Below are positions 1-7,057 of a DNA stretch of 22,366 nucleotides, piece after piece. The DNA comes from Anaerolineales bacterium (lineage in GTDB: Bacteria > Chloroflexota > Anaerolineae > Anaerolineales > UBA4823), in NCBI GenBank assembly GCA_022865865.1, contig JALHTN010000590.1, positions 1 to 22,366 on the forward strand. The letters are read 5' to 3'. Made by a program: the position numbers and the translations under genes. The stretch's first letter is position 1; every line of letters starts with the position of its first letter. The notes under the pieces are model-generated. The model was given only the letters and a program-made list of their open reading frames with translations, was not told where the DNA came from and made no database searches.

Positions 1-261
1 CGCGGCGAAGCTACAAAACACCAGACACGCGCCGAGGGCTGCGTTGTGCCTGATTCAACACGCTGCGTGCAGTGCGGCATCTGCTCCTACGCCTGCCCGA
101 TCGGGATCGATGTGCGCCGTTATGCCTGGAAAGGACGGTCGATCAGTGAGGGTTATTGCCTGACCTGTGGCGAGTGCGTAGCCCGATGTCCACGCGGTGT
201 ACTGCGTTTTGAGCGCAGCAGTTTGTTTGAACCGCTACCAACATTAAAAAGAGAGGTGTAG
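1..261 (+). CDS. 4Fe-4S dicluster ferredoxin-like protein, 3' part only
   Basis: This is the C-terminal part of an iron-sulfur protein that would pass electrons between redox partners. The reading frame is open from the first base of the window, so the gene begins outside it; a GTG at 46 is possible as a start but would leave only a 71-residue protein. Two cysteine clusters are visible: CVQCGICSYACP, about 7 residues after that GTG, and CLTCGECVARCP, about 30 residues later. Both fit the CxxCxxCxxxCP pattern that binds [4Fe-4S] clusters. The stop codon is followed at once by the ribosome-binding site of the flavoprotein gene, and a haem-type membrane protein comes next. The protein is therefore probably the electron carrier of a small membrane redox complex. 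The partner and direction of electron flow cannot be read from this fragment. Confidence 0.85.
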   Translation, partial: RGEATKHQTRAEGCVVPDSTRCVQCGICSYACPIGIDVRRYAWKGRSISEGYCLTCGECVARCPRGVLRFERSSLFEPLPTLKREV

Positions 262-265
262 TATC
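251..265 (+). promoter_or_regulatory. Ribosome-binding site with probable ATC start codon
   Basis: The purine-rich GAGAGG at 251-256 is followed after six bases by ATC at 263-265, in frame with the flavoprotein. Starting there gives an N-terminus reading (M)RRYVIIGSGAAG, with a complete first beta strand before the dinucleotide-binding glycines. The only conventional start nearby, GTG at 275, lies 18 bases from the same Shine-Dalgarno sequence and cuts that strand. ATC is a rare start codon, so a C-for-G sequence error in an ATG is the main alternative. Confidence 0.5.
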
Positions 266-1585
266 CGTCGTTATGTGATTATTGGTAGCGGTGCGGCTGG
301 AATCGCCGCGGTAGAATCGATCCGCAGTTCGGAGGCTGCAGCGGAGATTGTTCTGTTGTGCGAAGAGCGCTTCGGATATTATTCCCGACCCGGTCTGGCA
401 TATTACCTTACCGGTGAGCTGAATGAGAAACAGTTATTCCCTTTCAATGCACAAGATTTTAAACAATTGGGTGTCCACCCCCAGCAGGCGCGGGTGGTCA
501 GAATCCTCCCCGACCAGCACCAGGTTGAACTGCATAATAGCAATCATCTCGCTTATGATCGACTGCTGATTGCTACTGGAGCCTCCGCTGCGCATACCAA
601 TATTCCCGGCGCAAATTTAGATGGTGTGGTTAAGTTAGATAATTTGGATGACGCACGGCAGATCTTATCCAGGGCACGCAGAAGGCAAGTTGCAGTTGTG
701 GTTGGGGGTGGTATTACCGCTTTGGAAATCGTTGAAGGGTTGGTGGCGAAAGGCGTAAAGACACATTATTTCTTGCGGCGCGATCGCTACTGGCATAATG
801 TTTTAGATGAAACAGAATCTCGAATTATTGAAGAGCGGCTTAAGGAGCACGGTGTCCAAATCCACTACAATACCGAGTTGCTGGAAATCCTAGCCAAAAA
901 GAATCAAGTCGCCGGTGTGCGTACGAAAGATGGCAGCCTAATCCGCAGCAGCCTGGTGGCGATTGCGATCGGTATCCGTCCCCGCATGAAGCTCGCACAG
1001 GAGAGTGGATTGCGTGTCGAGCGTGGAATCCTGGTGGATGAATATTTACAAACCAGCGCGGCCGATATCTTCGCGGCGGGAGATGTGGCCCAGGTCTATG
1101 ACCCCTTTACTGGCAATTCAGTTCTGGATTCGCTGTGGGGACCCGCGCGCCAGCAAGGTGCTATCGCTGGAATGAATATGGCCGGAGCCAGCCAAGTCTA
1201 TTTGAAGCCTGTTGCTTTTAATGTGACGCGGCTGGCAGGTCTGACCACGACCATCGTCGGAACAGTGGGAAAAGGAACGGATGATGACCTGATCGGTATT
1301 GCCCGCGGGGATAGCGAAACCTGGCGCCAGCTTCCGGATGCAATTGCCGCCCAACAGGATTTTGAGGTCAACCGCCTGAGGTTAATGCTGGGAGAAAAAG
1401 CGATCTTGGGCGTAATCGTAATGGGAGATCAGACACTATCCAAACCACTGCACTCTATCGTGGCAGAAAAAATAGATATTACCTCGATTCGGACAAAACT
1501 TCTGGAACCGAATGCTCCCGTCGCGGACCTGATCGCCGAGTTCTGGACGCAAAGGAAATCTGTTCATGCACCGCAGTACGCGTGA
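263..1585 (+). CDS. FAD/NAD(P)-dependent oxidoreductase (pyridine nucleotide-disulfide oxidoreductase fold)
   Basis: This is a two-dinucleotide-fold flavoprotein related to the FAD subunits of NirB, rubredoxin reductase and NADH oxidase. It is expected to move electrons between NAD(P)H and a protein partner. Counted from the GTG at 275, the FAD motif GSGAAG lies at residues 4-9, the LLIATG strand at 97-102, the NAD(P) motif GGGITALE at 144-151, and the second FAD contact AAGDVA at 267-272. No CxxxxC redox disulfide follows the first glycine motif, so it is not of the glutathione reductase subtype. About 150 C-terminal residues follow the AAGD motif and may carry the partner-binding region. 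It overlaps the next gene by 20 bases, and the ferredoxin stop lies immediately upstream, so the three are cotranscribed. The coordinate used assumes the ATC start; with GTG the gene begins at 275. Confidence 0.85.
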   Translation: MRRYVIIGSGAAGIAAVESIRSSEAAAEIVLLCEERFGYYSRPGLAYYLTGELNEKQLFPFNAQDFKQLGVHPQQARVVRILPDQHQVELHNSNHLAYDRLLIATGASAAHTNIPGANLDGVVKLDNLDDARQILSRARRRQVAVVVGGGITALEIVEGLVAKGVKTHYFLRRDRYWHNVLDETESRIIEERLKEHGVQIHYNTELLEILAKKNQVAGVRTKDGSLIRSSLVAIAIGIRPRMKLAQESGLRVERGILVDEYLQTSAADIFAAGDVAQVYDPFTGNSVLDSLWGPARQQGAIAGMNMAGASQVYLKPVAFNVTRLAGLTTTIVGTVGKGTDDDLIGIARGDSETWRQLPDAIAAQQDFEVNRLRLMLGEKAILGVIVMGDQTLSKPLHSIVAEKIDITSIRTKLLEPNAPVADLIAEFWTQRKSVHAPQYA

Positions 1586-2372
1586 ACTTTGGGTAGCATT
1601 CATCGCTATCCTGACCATCTCGATCATATATATTGCAGCTGTGCTGCTGCTGGGCGGTATTCCTGCGGCCAGTGATTTCTTTGGTCATACACTCGGAATT
1701 GCAGGTTTCCTCTTGATGTTGATGACAGAGATGCTCTACACAATGCGAAAAAGAAGCCGCAGCGCTCGCTGGGGACCTGTTTCCTTTTGGCTGCAGTTTC
1801 ATATTGTCACTGGTCTGGTTGGTCCCTATATGGTCTTGCTGCATTCCTCCTGGAAGTTTAATGGTTTGGCAGGCATGGTTATGCTGATGACCGGGGTAGT
1901 CGTGCTCAGCGGTTTTATCGGGCGCTATATCTATACGGCTATCCCGCGCAGCGCTGATGGGATGGAGATCGAGGCAAGCGAGATGCAGTCACGCAGCGAG
2001 GCTCTCGAAGCGGAGATCGGGGCCTGGTTGGGGAGGCGACCGGATTTATCTGAGCAGTTTTTAAAATATTCAACAGTATCTGCTTCGGGGTCATCACCGG
2101 GCATTGGAAACCCATTTGGGGATTTTAGCTACCGCATCAATATGTGGAATGTACGCAGGAAAATGGACCCTAAAACCCGAGCTCAAGCTGCATCCCTTTC
2201 TGAGATATTAAGAAGACGCCGCTCGCTGGACCGGCAGCGATCCTCCCTGGTTCAAGCCCGCCGGTTGATGGCAATATGGCATACTTTGCATGTACCGATT
2301 GGGCTGGCGCTGTTTGTGGCGGCATTAATCCACATTGGGGCGGCGATCTATTATGCGACGCTGCTGCGTTAG
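1566..2372 (+). CDS. Multi-pass membrane protein with two His-x13-His pairs, candidate di-haem cytochrome b
   Basis: The 268-residue protein has hydrophobic segments at about residues 9-30, 40-60, 72-93, 100-122 and 240-265, with a charged cytoplasmic-looking stretch at about 125-235. Histidines 79 and 93 lie 14 residues apart in one helix, and histidines 242 and 256 lie 14 apart in the last helix. This is the spacing by which cytochrome b proteins stack two bis-histidine haems between two helices. I do not recognise a named family. The ATG at 1566 lies inside the end of the flavoprotein gene, and an AAAGGAAA stretch precedes it. Together with the ferredoxin and flavoprotein it would form a membrane electron-transfer unit linking soluble carriers to quinone or to an outer acceptor. 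Haem binding is inferred from spacing alone. Confidence 0.75.
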   Translation: MHRSTRELWVAFIAILTISIIYIAAVLLLGGIPAASDFFGHTLGIAGFLLMLMTEMLYTMRKRSRSARWGPVSFWLQFHIVTGLVGPYMVLLHSSWKFNGLAGMVMLMTGVVVLSGFIGRYIYTAIPRSADGMEIEASEMQSRSEALEAEIGAWLGRRPDLSEQFLKYSTVSASGSSPGIGNPFGDFSYRINMWNVRRKMDPKTRAQAASLSEILRRRRSLDRQRSSLVQARRLMAIWHTLHVPIGLALFVAALIHIGAAIYYATLLR

Positions 2373-2470
2373 CGCAGGTGAAGAGCCCAAGCTGATTTGC
2401 TCAGAATACCTAATTATTCAGTTTTATCTCTTGGTTAATCCTGGATGAAAATTCTCCCCTGCGGAATAAA

Positions 2471-3124
2471 TTAATCGCGACGCACCACACCTTTTTGCCA
2501 GGCATAAACAGCAGCTTGGGTGCGATCTGCGAGGTGCAGCTTGCTGAAAATATTGCTGACGTGACCTTTAACTGTGTGATCGCTGATCACCAATTGATCA
2601 GCAATTTCACTATTGCTCAACCCACTGGCGATTAATTTAAGAACTTCCATCTCACGCTTTGTTAATTCGGTGAAAGGATTGACTTCATCCTGCTTGGCTC
2701 CATGCAGTTCCTGGAGGATACGGGATGCGACGCGGGGGTGGAGGGTGACCTCACCCCGTGCTGATCGCCGAACAGCCTCCGCCAATTCTTCCATGTCAAC
2801 GTCTTTGAGTATATAAGATGTCGCTCCAGCTTCTAGGGCAGGGAAAATATGCTCATCCTCGTGATAGGAAGTCAGAACTACAACATGCGAGCGGGGGCTG
2901 ATGTTCTTGACCTGGCGGGTGGCTTCCACGCCGTCCATCTCCGGCATGATCAGATCCATCAGTACTACATCCGGGATATATTCCTCCGCTAATTTGACAG
3001 CCACAGATCCGGATTCAGCCTCACCAACAACCAGGAATTCGTCATGTGCTTCCAGAAAAGCGCGCACACCCTGCCGGACAAGTTTATGATCATCGACGAG
3101 TAATACCGTTATGGGATTATTCAT
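2471..3124 (-). CDS. NarL/LuxR-family response regulator (LiaR-like)
   Basis: This is a DNA-binding response regulator of 217 residues, the usual length for the family. The receiver domain spans about residues 5-120, with the acidic pair D11-D12, phospho-acceptor D57 in VVLMDLIMP, switch threonine T85 and lysine K107. The LuxR-type helix-turn-helix spans about 150-215 and includes LTKREMEVLKLIASGLSNSEIA. Its start codon overlaps the end of the kinase gene by eight bases, and GGAGG lies six bases before the ATG, so translation is coupled to the kinase. The kinase next door is of the matching HisKA_3 type. Because only this regulator sits beside the CPBP and pentad-repeat genes, those genes are its most likely targets. 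It converges on the cytochrome-like gene; I see no clear hairpin in the 98 bases between them. Confidence 0.95.
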   Translation of the reverse strand: MNNPITVLLVDDHKLVRQGVRAFLEAHDEFLVVGEAESGSVAVKLAEEYIPDVVLMDLIMPEMDGVEATRQVKNISPRSHVVVLTSYHEDEHIFPALEAGATSYILKDVDMEELAEAVRRSARGEVTLHPRVASRILQELHGAKQDEVNPFTELTKREMEVLKLIASGLSNSEIADQLVISDHTVKGHVSNIFSKLHLADRTQAAVYAWQKGVVRRD

Positions 3125-4625
3125 CTAATGCCTCCTCGGCGGAATTGATTGCATCAGTTATCGGGATGCTAATTGAAATAGTAGTTCCTTCACCTGTACT
3201 GGACTCGATCGAGAGATTTCCTCCCAAGGCATCTGCACGTTCGTCCATCGAACGCAATCCAAATCCTTTACTCCTGGCAGCTGGGTCGAACCCATCACCA
3301 TTATCATGGATCGAGCAGGAAACAGCCTCTTTGGAAAAGATCAGACCGATCTCTACCTGGTTGGCGTTGCTATGGCGAGCCACATTAGCTAATGCTTCCT
3401 GCACAATACGGAAAACCGTTTGCTCAATCTCCAATGGTAGTGTTCTTTCCTTTCGCACGCGCACTTCAGCGGGTATCCGGTTCTGGCGGGACCAATCTTC
3501 TGCATAATCACTGAGCGCGACTGCCAGACCTTTCCCTTCCAGTGCCGCCGGGCGGAGTTGTTGAATTAAGCTGGACAGCTCCTGTCGTAAGGCGAATGTC
3601 AACCGCTCAGCTTCTTTGATATGGACTTCGGCTGCCTGCGGGTCTTCTTTAAGCAGCTTGTGGGCCGCGCTTATTTGAGCGGATGCGGCGAAGGCTTGCT
3701 GTTTGGCGCTGTCGTGGAGATCGCGCGCCAGCCGGTTTCGTTCTTCGACCACAGCCAATTCACGGCGAGTTTCCATCATTTCGTTCAGCTGCTGGGACAT
3801 CTCATTTAGACGATGGGCTAACTGCCCCAACTCGTCCCCGGAGGGATCTTCGGCACGCACTGTGAAATCGCCTTGACTCCAGGCCAGACTTGCCTCAGCC
3901 AAGCGATCCAGTCTCTGAACGAGTCCCCGTGCTGCCAGAAAGCCATATACCGTGCCTGCCAGGCCAGCGACGATGGTGAAGAACAAGAGGCTTACGCCAA
4001 TAATTGGCAGCAGATCACCCAATTGAGTCCACACCGTGGGTAGTTCTCCAATTCCGACCAAAACACCCAGTACCGCTTGGTGAGACTCATCCCGTATTGG
4101 AAGCGCCAAGATGACTTTCTGGCCGGTTTCGTCGAAGGAGTATAAGCTTTCAGGATCCTCTGCTCCCGCCAAAGCCGCTAGAAGTGGTTCCGCCAAGCCT
4201 GGAATTGCCTGGCCATCAAACGGTGCTCCAATCAGGTCGTTTTCCAGTAAATCAGGTGGTTTCATAGCGAGTAAAGTTCCATTCGCCTCTATTACCAGCA
4301 TCTCGTCAGTAGCTTCAAATGAGAGCGGCAATGTCACACTCGATGCAGATCCAACTCCTTGCAACCATTCCGCTATGCTCTCCTGATCAGGTGGGGTTTG
4401 GGCAAGATAGAACTGCAGCACCGGGGCATAGTCAGCAGAAGCGGCTTGGATCAGCTGCTCTGGAAGAAATCCGCTATTGGTGAGGATGACGACGCCAATT
4501 CCAGCGATTATGAGCAGGACAAGCTCCACAGTGATCAGCGCGCCGACAGTCACACCAGTGTAGGTCAGGGTCAATCTCCAGCGCAGCTGCTGGAAACGAT
4601 TCGTTCGAGAATGAGGATTGTTCAT
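3117..4625 (-). CDS. Membrane sensor histidine kinase, HAMP plus HisKA_3 (LiaS/NarX class)
   Basis: This 502-residue kinase should autophosphorylate and pass phosphate to the adjacent regulator. Transmembrane helix 1 is at about 25-49 and helix 2 at about 206-231. The 155-residue stretch between them is an extracytoplasmic sensor domain that I cannot assign to a family. A HAMP linker follows at about 229-284. The H-box ERNRLARDLHDS places the phospho-acceptor at H304, the N-box is near 410-420 (QEALANVARHSN), and the ATP-lid motifs are DNGDGF at 441-446 and GFGLRSM at 454-460. The protein is complete. No Shine-Dalgarno sequence precedes the ATG; instead a TATAAT box ends eight bases before it, which suggests a leaderless transcript. 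It is cotranscribed with the regulator. Confidence 0.95.
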   Translation of the reverse strand: MNNPHSRTNRFQQLRWRLTLTYTGVTVGALITVELVLLIIAGIGVVILTNSGFLPEQLIQAASADYAPVLQFYLAQTPPDQESIAEWLQGVGSASSVTLPLSFEATDEMLVIEANGTLLAMKPPDLLENDLIGAPFDGQAIPGLAEPLLAALAGAEDPESLYSFDETGQKVILALPIRDESHQAVLGVLVGIGELPTVWTQLGDLLPIIGVSLLFFTIVAGLAGTVYGFLAARGLVQRLDRLAEASLAWSQGDFTVRAEDPSGDELGQLAHRLNEMSQQLNEMMETRRELAVVEERNRLARDLHDSAKQQAFAASAQISAAHKLLKEDPQAAEVHIKEAERLTFALRQELSSLIQQLRPAALEGKGLAVALSDYAEDWSRQNRIPAEVRVRKERTLPLEIEQTVFRIVQEALANVARHSNANQVEIGLIFSKEAVSCSIHDNGDGFDPAARSKGFGLRSMDERADALGGNLSIESSTGEGTTISISIPITDAINSAEEALDE

Positions 4626-4632
4626 CAGGTTT

Positions 4633-4638
4633 ATTATA
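4633..4638 (-). promoter_or_regulatory. -10 box (TATAAT) of the kinase gene, probably leaderless
   Basis: On the minus strand a perfect TATAAT is followed by seven bases (AAACCTG) and then the kinase ATG. Transcription would start at or next to the A of the start codon. Seventeen bases upstream of the box there is only a weak -35 candidate (TTTCCG), partly made of the T-run of the terminator before it. No purine-rich ribosome-binding site is present, which agrees with a leaderless message. Confidence 0.5.
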
Positions 4639-4655
4639 ATTTAAACGGGTGATTT

Positions 4656-4710
4656 CGGAAAAACCTCCCCCCTCTTCTCACCAAGTCATTGAGTAGTGAG
4701 CAGGGGGAGG
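4656..4710 (-). terminator. Rho-independent terminator after the promoter-distal CPBP gene
   Basis: The arms CCTCCCCC (4664-4671) and GGGGGAGG (4703-4710) pair perfectly, with an inner CTCAC/GTGAG stem at 4677-4681 and 4696-4700. Read on the minus strand the hairpin ends in GGGGGAGG followed by a run of five T. It separates the CPBP gene from the kinase promoter, so kinase and regulator form their own transcription unit. Confidence 0.7.
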
Positions 4711-4749
4711 AATATCCTATCTAAAGGCGGGTTGAAACATGAGGGTCTA

Positions 4750-5478
4750 TTAGATACCGTAGAACATGAGCACAAAGCTCAGTGTGTTGAAGAGACCATG
4801 AGCGATAATGGTTATCCACAGGTTGCGCTCGCTGCGTAAATAAACCGCTCCAAACAGAATACCCACGAGGAAGGTATTCACAATTCCCAGAGGTCCTTGA
4901 TAGAAATGGATCAAGCCGAAGATGACTGAACTGAAGATCAGGGCCAGTACCCAGCGCAGCTTCGCTCCTTGAAATATTTCGCCCAATTGGGTGATCAGAA
5001 AGGCTCGGTACATCATTTCCTCACCGAAGGTAATTGTGGTCCATGCCAGCAAAATATATAAAAGTAAGAGCGGTAAATTTCCTTGCAGCGGGTTATATCG
5101 GCTTACGTTTATACCCGCTGCTCCAGGTATGAGCTGGGCGATGTTTAAGATAGCGAGGCTGATTGCTGTCAAAGCGATCACGGTTCCAATGACGAGGACA
5201 ATTGTGCGAAGCCAGCTTTTTGGACGTACCAATCCGATGTCACGCCAGCTGCTGCCCTGCCGCTTCAGCATGATCCCGGTGATCAGGATACTGAGCACAT
5301 AACCAAGATTAATCAGCATGCCGCCAAGAAGCGTGCCTCCATCCAGCACGGTTCCAATAGTGCCGAGTACTATAATTGGCAGGAAAGCGACCAGCATCCC
5401 CAGCAGAACTTTCAATTTCTTCATAATATGTGGGCTGTTGGTGTACTTGCTGGCTGCGAGATATGTTTCGTTAATCAT
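4750..5478 (-). CDS. CPBP-family intramembrane metalloprotease (promoter-distal paralogue)
   Basis: This is a polytopic membrane protein of 242 residues in the CPBP (Abi, Rce1-like) family, which cleaves or processes substrates inside the membrane. All three family motifs are present: E153-E154-xxx-R158 in FGEEMMYRAF, F187-xxx-H191 in FGLIHF, and H227-xxx-N231 in HGLFN. The start chosen is the ATG at 5478, because AAAAGGAGT lies just before it; an upstream in-frame ATG at 5529 has no such site. It is a close paralogue of the gene at 5715-6452, sharing for example the sequence RNLWITIIAHGL. Its upstream region is a near copy of that of the pentad-repeat gene. The substrate is unknown. In bacteria such proteins act in envelope stress, peptide maturation or bacteriocin immunity, and nothing here decides between these. 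Confidence 0.9.
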   Translation of the reverse strand: MINETYLAASKYTNSPHIMKKLKVLLGMLVAFLPIIVLGTIGTVLDGGTLLGGMLINLGYVLSILITGIMLKRQGSSWRDIGLVRPKSWLRTIVLVIGTVIALTAISLAILNIAQLIPGAAGINVSRYNPLQGNLPLLLLYILLAWTTITFGEEMMYRAFLITQLGEIFQGAKLRWVLALIFSSVIFGLIHFYQGPLGIVNTFLVGILFGAVYLRSERNLWITIIAHGLFNTLSFVLMFYGI

Positions 5479-5542
5479 TGGTGAACTCCTTTTTACTGGT
5501 TGAATTAAGATATGCCAAGCATACAGCAAATCAAGAAGAAGT

Positions 5543-5611
5543 ACACGAGCCTGGAAAGGTGTTTTATGTGGGTCTCCAGGGGGGGAGTCGCAGGTGGAAA
5601 GTCAATACCTG
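5543..5611 (-). promoter_or_regulatory. Conserved two-block upstream element of the promoter-distal CPBP gene
   Basis: Block 1 (5543-5567) reads on the minus strand ATAAAACACCTTTCC then AGGCTCGTGT. Block 2 (5591-5611) is an imperfect dyad with outer arms CAGGT and ACCTG. Both blocks recur upstream of the pentad-repeat gene at exactly the same distances from the start codon (block 2 begins 115 bases out in both). A TATGCT sequence lies 20 bases downstream of CTCGTG in both and may be the -10 box. A LuxR-type activator site near the -35 region is a reasonable reading. Confidence 0.5.
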
Positions 5612-5635
5612 GGATGGGTAAAAACCTTTAAATAA

Positions 5636-5676
5636 CTGATTCCCCCTTCTAGAAGGAAGGGAGAAGGGGGAATCAG
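5636..5676 (-). terminator. Perfect 15-bp hairpin between the two CPBP genes
   Basis: The arms CTGATTCCCCCTTCT (5636-5650) and its exact reverse complement (5662-5676) enclose an 11-base loop. It lies 3' of the proximal CPBP gene and upstream of the conserved element of the distal one. On the minus strand it is followed by TTATTTAAAGG, not by a clean T-run. It may be a weak terminator, an attenuator or a transcript-stabilising hairpin. Confidence 0.4.
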
Positions 5677-5714
5677 GCTGAAGATGAATGGATAATTTGC
5701 AGAGTTGGAGATGT

Positions 5715-6452
5715 TCATGCAGCTCCGAGGAACAGGAATAAGAAGCGAATAGAATTTGCCAGGCCGTGAGCAATAATCGTTATCCACAGGTTGCGCCCAG
5801 AACGCAGATAGACCGCACCTAGTAGAAGCCCCATAAAAAAGGTGTTTACCACCCCTAAAGGCCCCTCGACCCAGTGGACGAGGCCGAAGATGACAGAACT
5901 GCCAAGCAAGGCCAGTGCGGTTCCCAACTTTGATTTTGGAATACCATCTTCGAGCTGGGTGATCAGGAAAGCCCGGTAAAACATCTCCTCACCAAAGGCG
6001 ATCGTCGTCCAGGAAAGAACTACAAATAATAGGAAAATTACCAAATCACCTTCAAGAGGATTGAAGCGGCTCTGGTCGATTGGCGGCACCGCAGCACCAG
6101 GCAGATTGAGGACGATCACTTGAAGAACGATGTTCATGAGCAGCAAGGCGACCAGTACACCGATGCCCAGCAGTACTGTACGCTTCCAGCTTTGCGGTCG
6201 AGCCATCCCGATTTGACGCCAGCTGCTTCCCCGCAATTTTAGCAGCACTGATGCCACCAGGATGCTCAGAACATAACCAAGGGTGACGAGCATTCCCCCG
6301 AGCAGGGTATCAGTTCCCAACTTGGTACCGATGATGCCAAGCACCAGGATTGGTAGGAAAGCGACTAGAATTTCTAACAGGGGTCTTAGCCGCTTCATAT
6401 AGCCAGCACCGTTTGTTCGTTCTTCTGTTGAGATAGAAATGTTGTTAATCAT
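5715..6452 (-). CDS. CPBP-family intramembrane metalloprotease (promoter-proximal paralogue)
   Basis: This 245-residue polytopic membrane protein is the second CPBP-family (Abi, Rce1-like) protease of the cluster. The motifs are complete: E155-E156-xxx-R160 in FGEEMFYRAF, F189-xxx-H193 in FGLVHW, and H229-xxx-N233 in HGLAN. The ATG at 6452 is chosen because AAAAGGAGTTTACG immediately precedes it; the start at 6482 lacks a ribosome site. The N-terminal 'MIN' and leader resemble the distal paralogue, so the pair arose by tandem duplication that included the start region. It lies 85 bases downstream of the pentad-repeat gene and may be read from that promoter, although it also carries its own copy of the CTCG element. 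Both copies keep all catalytic residues, so neither looks decayed. Confidence 0.9.
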   Translation of the reverse strand: MINNISISTEERTNGAGYMKRLRPLLEILVAFLPILVLGIIGTKLGTDTLLGGMLVTLGYVLSILVASVLLKLRGSSWRQIGMARPQSWKRTVLLGIGVLVALLLMNIVLQVIVLNLPGAAVPPIDQSRFNPLEGDLVIFLLFVVLSWTTIAFGEEMFYRAFLITQLEDGIPKSKLGTALALLGSSVIFGLVHWVEGPLGVVNTFFMGLLLGAVYLRSGRNLWITIIAHGLANSIRFLFLFLGAA

Positions 6453-6507
6453 CGTAAACTCCTTTTCATTGCTTGATTCCAACCTAAATTATTTGAGCAG
6501 CTATCTG

Positions 6508-6518
6508 CGAGCCTGGAA
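6508..6518 (-). promoter_or_regulatory. Third copy of the TTCCAGGCTCG core element
   Basis: On the minus strand TTCCAGGCTCG lies 55 bases before the ATG of the proximal CPBP gene. The same core lies 67 bases before the ATG of the two neighbouring genes, a difference of 12 bases or about one helical turn. The second, dyad-containing block is absent here because the preceding gene ends within 90 bases. Confidence 0.4.
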
Positions 6519-6537
6519 TTGTGCAGTAAGGTTTGGT

Positions 6538-6993
6538 TTATCGAATGTGACGAATTCCTGACCAGAATTGCCTCAGGAGGTCAAAGATTTCCCGGTCTAC
6601 CCGTATGGGACTGATCACATATTGTGCGTGGGCCATAGCGCCGACCGCGTACACCAGTGAATAAGCCACCCCACCGACAGCAGCCAGTGCTCCCAGAGCG
6701 ATTCCACCAACTGAGACGCCACCTATCGCCAGACCACTTAAAGCGATCACCCCTACCCCCATGCCTCCAACTGCAAGCCCTCCAAAAGCAAATCCACCCA
6801 CGGCCAGGACACCGATAGCAATTTCCCCAATTGCGATGACACCTTTTGAGACCCGTGGTCTGCCTGTCAGGGGCTCATAACCTCTGGTGATATGCACCAA
6901 AGGCCAGCCAAATATTTCCAGGTCTGAGCGGTATTCATATCCAGGATACAATGGCAGTTGATTTGACGAAGTGTGGTGAGTGCTGTTACTCAT
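6538..6993 (-). CDS. Pentad-repeat (x-Phi-A-Phi-G) glycine-rich protein of unknown function
   Basis: This 151-residue protein is not assigned to a named family. After a polar N-terminus with YEYRSDLEIFGWPLVHI, residues from about 55 to 120 form some eleven tandem five-residue units of the type VIAIG, EIAIG, VLAVG, GFAFG, GLAVG, GMGVG, VIALS, GLAIG, GVSVG, GIALG. The C-terminus ends in a short charged stretch with RVDREIFDLLRQF. The unit resembles the five-residue period of pentapeptide-repeat beta-helices, but its Gly/Ala-rich hydrophobic make-up could also be a glycine-zipper membrane bundle. I have seen similar glycine-rich proteins in other bacteria, always without function. The start at 6993 is chosen because GAGGAGTTTACACA precedes it. 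It heads the CPBP cluster. Confidence 0.8.
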   Translation of the reverse strand: MSNSTHHTSSNQLPLYPGYEYRSDLEIFGWPLVHITRGYEPLTGRPRVSKGVIAIGEIAIGVLAVGGFAFGGLAVGGMGVGVIALSGLAIGGVSVGGIALGALAAVGGVAYSLVYAVGAMAHAQYVISPIRVDREIFDLLRQFWSGIRHIR

Positions 6994-7057
6994 TGTGTAA
7001 ACTCCTCTTCTCTTGCTGATAGATTTGTCCATAGCATATAGCAAACCAGATGGAATC

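Noticed and set aside
1479..1844. 121-codon minus-strand frame across the flavoprotein/cytochrome junction
   Set aside because: Antisense shadow of two well-supported genes, with no independent evidence.
2373..2470. CGCAGG and CCTGCG flanking the gap between convergent genes
   Set aside because: The arms are six bases long and about 80 bases apart, so they do not form a credible terminator.
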